Shown piece after piece: positions 7,320 through 11,253 of a stretch of DNA of 16,931 nt. Location of the stretch: the NCBI GenBank assembly GCA_003164275.1, contig PLSY01000366.1, positions 1-16,931 on the forward strand. Direction: 5' to 3'. Position numbers and translations under genes: made by a program. Position 1 is the stretch's first letter, and each line of letters begins with the position of its first letter. The notes under the pieces were generated by a model that saw nothing but the letters and a program-made list of their open reading frames with translations, was not told the DNA's origin and did no database searches. Source of the DNA: Acidimicrobiaceae bacterium. Lineage in GTDB: Bacteria; Actinomycetota; Acidimicrobiia; Acidimicrobiales; RAAP-2.

Positions 7320-8435
7320 TCAGCTGATACCAGTTGCGGCAAACTGACCGGTTTGAAGAATGCCTTTCCGCTCAAGCATGACTTTCAAGTCGTGGGAGTT
7401 CGTAGCCGTGCCCATCGCCTCGGCCAAGCTGATGGTGCCATTGCCCACCAGGGTGACCAGCGACTGGTCGAATGTCAGCATCCCGTAGTACTCACCGTCA
7501 GCCACGATGGACTCAATGTCGCCGGTAAGCAGCGGATCGATAATTGCCTGCTGGATCCTGCCGTTCACGACCAGGAGCTCCAGGGCCGGCACTCGGCCCT
7601 TGCCGTCGGCAGTCGGAATGAGTCTTTGACAGATGATCCCCTTCAATGAACCGGCCAAGCTCACCCGCGTCTGCTGTTGTTGGTGGGGTGGGAAGAAGTC
7701 CACGATTCGGTTTATGGTCTCTGTGGCGTTGATGGTGTGCAGGGTCGAGAACACAAGGTGGCCCGTCTCTGCCGCGGTCAATGCTGCGGAGACGGTCTCT
7801 GGGTCGCGCATCTCTCCGATGAGAATAACGTCAGGATCCTGACGCAACATCACCCGCATGGCGGATGCAAACGAGTTGGTATCGAAGCCGACTTCGCGTT
7901 GGTCGATGGCCGCCATGTCGTCGGTGTGGAGGTACTCGACGGGATCCTCGATTGTCACCACGTGACAGGAGCGCGTGTGGTTTATGTGATCGATCATTGA
8001 AGCAAGAGTCGTCGTCTTGCCTGAGCCTGTTGGTCCTGTCACCAAGACCAGACCGCGCATCTCCTCGGCAAGGCGAGTGACAACCTCGGGAAGTCCTAGC
8101 TCGCTGACCGTTGCTGCCGTACCCTTGACGCGTCGCATGGCCAGGGCGACCGAAGAACGCTGATAGTAGGCATTGACTCGAAATCGACCAGTTCCGAGCA
8201 GGCCATAGGCGAAGTCAGCCTCACGATATTCTGTGAAAGTCTCGAATACCGAAGGCTTCATGATTGCTTCAGCGATGGCCAGCGTCTCCTCGGCCGTGAA
8301 CGACGCTTCGTTGTCCATCGTTCGCAACGCCCCGGCAATCCTCATTCGGGGTGGCGCGCCAGCTTTGATGTGTAGGTCCGAGCCATCCAGCTCTGCCAAT
8401 TGATTTAGCAGTCGGTCGAGATCAGCTTTGTCCAC
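7320..8435 (-). CDS. pilT: PilT-family type IV pilus ATPase (paralogue 1)
   Basis: A 371-residue cytosolic hexameric ATPase of the PilT/PilU type, which drives pilus retraction. Seen: N-terminal PAS-like region with GSDLHIKAGAPPRMRIAG (18-35), Walker A GPTGSGKTT (134-142, Lys140), the Asp box TIEDPVEYLH (161-170), Walker B VILIGEMRD (203-211, Glu208) and the His box ETGHLVFSTLHT (223-234). The C-terminal AIRNLI motif typical of PilT is replaced by a RIQQAIIDP-type sequence (293-301). GTG at 8435 is chosen because family homology begins at VDKADLDRLLNQL. An in-frame ATG at 8498 would add 21 unrelated residues. There is no SD, but TACACT lies 7 nt upstream, consistent with a leaderless mRNA. 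The fused pilM-pilN gene follows 227 nt downstream. Confidence 0.93.
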   Translation of the reverse strand: MDKADLDRLLNQLAELDGSDLHIKAGAPPRMRIAGALRTMDNEASFTAEETLAIAEAIMKPSVFETFTEYREADFAYGLLGTGRFRVNAYYQRSSVALAMRRVKGTAATVSELGLPEVVTRLAEEMRGLVLVTGPTGSGKTTTLASMIDHINHTRSCHVVTIEDPVEYLHTDDMAAIDQREVGFDTNSFASAMRVMLRQDPDVILIGEMRDPETVSAALTAAETGHLVFSTLHTINATETINRIVDFFPPHQQQQTRVSLAGSLKGIICQRLIPTADGKGRVPALELLVVNGRIQQAIIDPLLTGDIESIVADGEYYGMLTFDQSLVTLVGNGTISLAEAMGTATNSHDLKVMLERKGILQTGQFAATGIS

Positions 8436-8442
8436 GCAGCCA

Positions 8443-8448
8443 AGTGTA
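8443..8448 (-). promoter_or_regulatory. Putative -10 element of pilT1 (TACACT)
   Basis: TACACT ends 7 nt before the SD-less GTG of pilT1, fitting leaderless initiation. The -35 region is not recognisable. Confidence 0.35.
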
Positions 8449-8569
8449 CGGGGATTGTGCGCAAATTGGCGAGACCTATTTTGATTCTTTCCCGGCATCT
8501 CCCAACACCGACAGTCGACTTGTGAAGGAGGAAGCAGTTGGACCCGGTTGCAAGAGGCGAAGGAGGCAC

Positions 8570-8989
8570 TCAGTCGGTCTTGGTCGACCCGCCGCCGGAC
8601 GTCTTATCGGAGCCCGAGGAGGACGTGGCTGTGGAAGCCGATTCCTTTGGCGTGGCAGCAGGCGTGGACGCAGGCGTGGAGTCTGGCGAAGATGAAGACG
8701 ACGATGATGAGCTCTCGTCAGCGGACTTGGACCCCGAGCTGTCGCCATCAGACGAAGATGTTGAGCCTGAAGAATCGCTCACGGCGGTCTTCGGCTTGCC
8801 GCCGTTCCGGCTGTCTGTCTTGTAGAACCCGCTGCCTTTGAAGACGATCCCGACATTCCCGAACACCTTCCTGACCGGAGATCCGCAGGTCGGGCACTCA
8901 GTCAGAGCGTCATCGTGGAAGGATTGCACGACATCGAAGTTCTTGTCACAGCTATTACAGTGATATTCGTAGGTAGGCAAGCGGGGCAT
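8570..8989 (-). CDS. FmdB-type zinc-ribbon protein with Ser-rich disordered tail
   Basis: A 139-residue protein. Residues 1-55 are an FmdB-family zinc ribbon: MPRLPTYEYHC opens the domain, CNSC (11-14) and CPTC (32-35) supply four ligands, and KGSGFYKTD closes it. Residues from about 60 on are Ser/Thr/Gly/Asp-rich and must be disordered, with nine consecutive Ser near the middle. Actinobacterial FmdB-type proteins are often called regulatory; the mycobacterial member Ruc (Rv0991c) is a zinc-binding, oxidation-activated chaperone with a disordered C-terminal region. A similar role is possible here but not shown by the sequence. ATG 8989 is chosen because FmdB proteins start MP(x)YEY. The upstream frame to 9043 has no family match. 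AGAGG lies very close to the ATG. TAGACT at 9022-9027 may be the -10. The gene is divergent from moaC. Confidence 0.85.
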   Translation of the reverse strand: MPRLPTYEYHCNSCDKNFDVVQSFHDDALTECPTCGSPVRKVFGNVGIVFKGSGFYKTDSRNGGKPKTAVSDSSGSTSSSDGDSSGSKSADESSSSSSSSSPDSTPASTPAATPKESASTATSSSGSDKTSGGGSTKTD

Positions 8990-9021
8990 TCCTCTCGGTC
9001 CGGGACCTGCGTCGACTTGGC

Positions 9022-9027
9022 AGTCTA
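9022..9027 (-). promoter_or_regulatory. Putative -10 element of fmdB-like gene (TAGACT)
   Basis: TAGACT on the minus strand lies 32 nt before the chosen ATG and would give a 5' leader of about 25 nt. The identical hexamer serves the divergent moaC side. No clear -35. Confidence 0.35.
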
Positions 9028-9069
9028 CCTGAGAGAGTGCCAATGCCGTCCTATGGGCCGAGTCTCCCG

Positions 9070-9075
9070 TAGACT
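9070..9075 (+). promoter_or_regulatory. Putative -10 element of moaC leader (TAGACT)
   Basis: TAGACT ends 7 nt before the GTG of the 7-codon leader ORF, which would place the transcript start at or next to that GTG. No -35 hexamer is recognised. Confidence 0.4.
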
Positions 9076-9082
9076 GGACCCC

Positions 9083-9106
9083 GTGACCCGTGACACAGCC
9101 CTATGA
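9083..9106 (+). CDS. Putative 7-codon leaderless leader ORF overlapping moaC (ATGA)
   Basis: GTG ACC CGT GAC ACA GCC CTA TGA encodes MTRDTAL. Its TGA overlaps the moaC ATG as ATGA. The GTG starts 7 nt after TAGACT. moaC has no SD, so reinitiation after this mini-ORF would explain how it is translated. The alternative is that the ATG is reached by weak direct initiation on a 20-nt leader. Confidence 0.4.
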   Translation: MTRDTAL

Positions 9107-9588
9107 CCGACCGTAGCCTCAGCCACCTGGACCCGTTCGGCGGCACGCGCATGGTCGACGTCTCACCCAAGGAGGCAACGCATCGACGTGCCCTGGCTCG
9201 TTGCAAGGTAACGATGAAGCCAGAAACCACGGCGAAAGTGGCCAATAACGCCATTACCAAGGGCGATGTGCTTGCCGCCGCACGTGTGGCAGGCATCCAG
9301 GCTGCCAAACGGACCGCCGACCTGGTGCCCATGTGCCATCCCCTCTTGGTGGGCTCAGTTCAAGTTGACTTCACGATCGGTGACGATTTCGTCGAGGTGG
9401 AGTCGAAGGTGGAGGCCGTCGACCGCACTGGCGTTGAAATGGAAGCGATGACTGCATGTGCCATCGCTGCGCTGACTGTCTATGACATGTGCAAGACCAC
9501 TGACCGGACGATGAGCATCGGTGATCTGAAACTATGGGAGAAGACCGGTGGTAGCTCAGGCATGTGGAAACGCGACCCACTGAGCTGA
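9103..9588 (+). CDS. moaC: Cyclic pyranopterin monophosphate synthase MoaC
   Basis: MoaC converts 3',8-cyclo-7,8-dihydroguanosine 5'-triphosphate, made by MoaA, to cyclic pyranopterin monophosphate in molybdenum cofactor synthesis. It is a cytosolic hexamer. The 161-residue length is normal. Signatures: GGTRMVDVSPKEATHRRALA near the start, KGDVLAAARVAGIQAAK (53-69), VPMCHPL (75-81), VEAVDRTGVEMEAMTA (103-118) and YDMCK (127-131). Asp128 and Lys131 coincide with the catalytic pair numbered identically in E. coli MoaC. ATG 9103 gives the family-typical start, with SHLDPFGGTRMVDV following a short tail. No SD is present; a 7-codon ORF ends on the start codon (separate entry). No other moa or moe gene is in the window. 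Confidence 0.97.
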   Translation: MTDRSLSHLDPFGGTRMVDVSPKEATHRRALARCKVTMKPETTAKVANNAITKGDVLAAARVAGIQAAKRTADLVPMCHPLLVGSVQVDFTIGDDFVEVESKVEAVDRTGVEMEAMTACAIAALTVYDMCKTTDRTMSIGDLKLWEKTGGSSGMWKRDPLS

Positions 9589-9623
9589 ATGCGAGCCTCC
9601 AGAGAGGATCCCACAGCCAAGAC

Positions 9624-9641
9624 CTTGGCTAAGAAGCCAAG
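9624..9641. terminator. Hairpin between convergent moaC and the 98-residue gene
   Basis: CTTGGCT-AAGA-AGCCAAG is a perfect 7-bp stem with a 4-nt loop, lying between the moaC stop (9588) and the facing gene's stop (9642). A further AGCCAAG copy at 9615-9621 could pair alternatively with the central CTTGGCT. No T-tract follows on either strand, so a terminator role is plausible from position but unproven. Confidence 0.4.
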
Positions 9642-9938
9642 TTAGCCACGAACGGCGGATCGAAGGTCGCGGAGTGAAAGCTCCGACGTTGCCTCGCCTC
9701 CGCACTGCGAGCAATGCTCGACATGTCGCCAGCTTCTAAGCAACCGCGTGCCCTCGGGGTTCAGGAGCACCACAAATGACTCCGAAAGCGGATCGATTTC
9801 CACTCCGTAGCATGCCTGCCATTCAGTGGACGCGGGAGTGGTCAGGTGCATGCCGCCCTTGACGAGCCGACGAAACCGCGAGTTCTCCATGTCGATGATC
9901 CACGTGCTGTGGCACGACTCGATGATGATCTCTTCCAC
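9642..9938 (-). CDS. Hypothetical 98-residue protein with C-terminal Hx3CxxC
   Basis: I do not recognise this protein. From GTG 9938 it is 98 residues, soluble, with no signal or membrane segment. Blocks that look structured are VEEIIIESCHSTWIIDMENSRFRRLV (1-26), VEIDPLSESFVVLLNPEGTRLLRSW (46-70) and RHVEHCSQCGG (71-81). The last has an H-x3-C-x2-C arrangement (His72, Cys76, Cys79) that could bind a metal; the same spacing occurs in zinc anti-sigma factors, but the rest does not resemble one. The frame is open up to 10223, but the upstream 95 codons have noncoding-like composition. The GTG is favoured because GATACT lies 7 nt upstream, as at other SD-less starts here. It is convergent with moaC and downstream of the prepilin-peptidase-like gene. 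Confidence 0.55.
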   Translation of the reverse strand: MEEIIIESCHSTWIIDMENSRFRRLVKGGMHLTTPASTEWQACYGVEIDPLSESFVVLLNPEGTRLLRSWRHVEHCSQCGGEATSELSLRDLRSAVRG

Positions 9939-9945
9939 GCCATCA

Positions 9946-9951
9946 AGTATC
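9946..9951 (-). promoter_or_regulatory. Putative -10 element of the 98-residue gene (GATACT)
   Basis: GATACT on the minus strand ends 7 nt before the SD-less GTG 9938, supporting that start over the longer open frame. Confidence 0.3.
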
Positions 9952-10152
9952 TCACGAAACCGCTCATGGGAAACCACGGTTCCGTGTCGATTCGGTGACA
10001 GTTGATTTCTGACACCTGGATTTCTCGGCAAAGGCTCTACGCATTCCGTTGCCAAAAGCGATAGTAACGAGGATAAAGGTAAACGGATTACAGGATGGGC
10101 GTCGTAAAGCGTATTCCCAAGCCGCGAAGTCGTTCTGGCGTCAGTGGTTCGG

Positions 10153-10205
10153 ATGAACAAATAGTCATCTGTCGGGAGCTCTTGTTCATGGGGAGGGCTC
10201 CTCCC
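10153..10205. repeat. Inverted repeat pair (8-bp arms) plus adjacent 6-bp hairpin
   Basis: ATGAACAA (10153-10160) is perfectly complementary to TTGTTCAT (10182-10189) across a 21-nt loop containing GAGCTC. Immediately after, GGGAGG (10191-10196), loop GCT, CCTCCC (10200-10205). It lies about 65 nt past the prepilin-peptidase-like stop on the minus strand. Function unknown; a terminator or regulator site is possible. Confidence 0.5.
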
Positions 10206-10269
10206 ACCGACGGCCGTGAACACCCGCGTTGGTGAAGTTGGATGCGCCCGGGTTACACGGTCCTTCCGC

Positions 10270-11070
10270 TTATCCAGCCACGATGAGAGAGACGACTAGC
10301 GCCACGGCAATTGCGGTGACAAGGGGGGTGTCGAAGATCGGATGGAGCTCGTGAACCATTTGATCCCGGTGACGGCGACTCAGCCTCCACGCAACAACGG
10401 TGCAGAGAAAGAATGAACCGATCCACGAAATCGCTCCGATAACGACAGCCGCTGCATCCAGGGGACCCAACCAACATCCGACGATCAATATGGCAGTGCG
10501 CCCCCAGCCTCTCGGGTCGAGGCATTCGGGATCGCTCGTGCGCAGGAGAGCAAAGACGAAGAGAGCGATGGCTAACCCTACGATTGACCCCCCAAGGAGG
10601 CGCCAATCACTATGCAAAATGCCGCCGGCGACGATGATGATCTCGCCGATGCCGACTCCGATCGCCGCCACCGATAGCGGCGACCTCTTGCCTCCATATT
10701 CGATCAAGCCGACAGCGATCAACGAGCTGGCCAGGGCGCAGTATGCCGCTGAGTAAATCGATCCGTGCCAGGCCCACGTGATGAGGCCGAAGGCTGCTGC
10801 TGTAGTCGCTTCGACCAGCGGGTATCGAATGGATATCGGCTGATGGCAGGTCCGACATCGTCCACGCAGGAGCGACCAGGAGACGACTGGGAGGTTCTCC
10901 CACCAATGCAGCTGTCGCTTGCAGTTTGGACAAAAGGACCGAGGAGTGGCGACAGAGAGTCCCAGCGGCGTGCGGTAGATCACAACGTTAAGAAAGGAGC
11001 CAACGAATAGGCCCGCGATGGACGCAATGGGCACCGTAAGAGCCAACAAAGGGACAGTGCCGGTTGTCAT
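10270..11070 (-). CDS. Prepilin-peptidase (A24)-like membrane protein lacking both catalytic Asp
   Basis: A 266-residue polytopic membrane protein clearly related to PilD/GspO, which cleave and N-methylate type IV prepilins. The N-terminal domain is intact: GLFVGSFLNVVIYR (20-33), FCPNC (Cys47, Cys50), ENLPVVSWSLLRGRCRTC (58-75; Cys72, Cys75) and ISIRYPLVEATT. The protease half is not. The first catalytic Asp, expected in an ID-x-LPD-like motif, is Glu124 (GLIEYGGKRSPLS). The second, expected in GxGDxKL, is Arg191 (GWGRTAI, 188-194). The reading frame is otherwise uninterrupted, with several hydrophobic segments, and ends at a typical length, so this is not a frameshift. ATG 11070 fits the family; TTGAAT lies 7 nt before it. 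It is divergent from pilB. It may keep a methyltransferase or other role, but peptidase activity is unlikely. Confidence 0.85.
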   Translation of the reverse strand: MTTGTVPLLALTVPIASIAGLFVGSFLNVVIYRTPLGLSVATPRSFCPNCKRQLHWWENLPVVSWSLLRGRCRTCHQPISIRYPLVEATTAAAFGLITWAWHGSIYSAAYCALASSLIAVGLIEYGGKRSPLSVAAIGVGIGEIIIVAGGILHSDWRLLGGSIVGLAIALFVFALLRTSDPECLDPRGWGRTAILIVGCWLGPLDAAAVVIGAISWIGSFFLCTVVAWRLSRRHRDQMVHELHPIFDTPLVTAIAVALVVSLIVAG

Positions 11071-11077
11071 GACCTGT

Positions 11078-11083
11078 ATTCAA
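11078..11083 (-). promoter_or_regulatory. Putative -10 element of prepilin-peptidase-like gene (TTGAAT)
   Basis: TTGAAT (4 of 6 matches to TATAAT) ends 7 nt before ATG 11070. The spacing agrees with other putative leaderless starts in the window. Confidence 0.25.
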
Positions 11084-11098
11084 CCGCAGCATGGGGGG

Positions 11099-11242
11099 TT
11101 GAATAGCCGTTTCGATGCCTTTTTGTCGTCCTTTTCAGCCCTGGATCACGCCGAGGCGCTGCCCGAGCGGGCTCTTCGATCCGCTCGGCAGATGATCGAC
11201 CAGATGGCGAGGGCTTCCCTTCAGGGTACCGCCCAGAATTAG
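11099..11242 (+). CDS. Possible 47-residue small protein upstream of pilB
   Basis: An open frame from TTG 11099 to TAG 11242 encodes 47 residues beginning MNSRFDAFLSSFSAL and ending in an Arg/Gln-rich stretch (ERALRSARQMIDQMARASL) that could form an amphipathic helix. Third-codon positions are mostly G or C, as in the genes around it. It fills the divergent gap between the prepilin-peptidase-like gene and pilB. A 3-codon ORF (ATG GGG GGT TGA, 11091-11102) ends on its TTG, recalling the dxs and moaC leaders. I recognise no family, and the gap could simply be noncoding. Confidence 0.3.
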   Translation: MNSRFDAFLSSFSALDHAEALPERALRSARQMIDQMARASLQGTAQN

Positions 11243-11245
11243 ATT
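11240..11245 (+). promoter_or_regulatory. Putative -10 element of pilB (TAGATT)
   Basis: TAGATT ends 8 nt before GTG 11254 and overlaps the stop codon of the small upstream frame. It supports a leaderless or near-leaderless pilB transcript. No -35 is recognised. Confidence 0.35.
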
Positions 11246-11253
11246 CAATCTGA

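Larger units (their letters stand above)
9939..10269. other. Structured intergenic region with inverted repeats
   Basis: 331 bases without a convincing gene, more AT-rich in places than the flanks. It holds a short palindrome CACGG-TT-CCGTG at 9975-9986, just upstream of the -35 zone of the 98-residue gene (operator-like). An 8-bp inverted repeat ATGAACAA/TTGTTCAT lies at 10153-10160 and 10182-10189, followed at once by a GGGAGG-GCT-CCTCCC hairpin (10191-10205). The -10-like GATACT of the 98-residue gene is at 9946-9951. The paired structures could end the prepilin-peptidase-like transcript or form the leader of the 98-residue gene. I recognise no known riboswitch or RNA family. Confidence 0.45.

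Noticed and set aside
8538..8825. Plus-strand 95-codon acidic frame with a strong AAGGAGG six nt before its TTG, opposite the FmdB tail
   Set aside because: The Asp/Glu/Val-rich sequence is what Ser/Thr/Pro codons give when read antisense, and the opposite strand has a clear zinc-ribbon gene. The SD match is probably chance.
10020..10110. Riboswitch-like segment (GGCAAAGGC... near 10028) resembling part of a c-di-GMP-I aptamer
   Set aside because: The remaining conserved positions and paired helices of that aptamer could not be found on either strand.
9939..10223. N-terminal extension of the 98-residue gene to 193 residues
   Set aside because: The upstream 95 codons have noncoding-like composition and contain the inverted repeats; a -10-like hexamer sits just before the shorter start.
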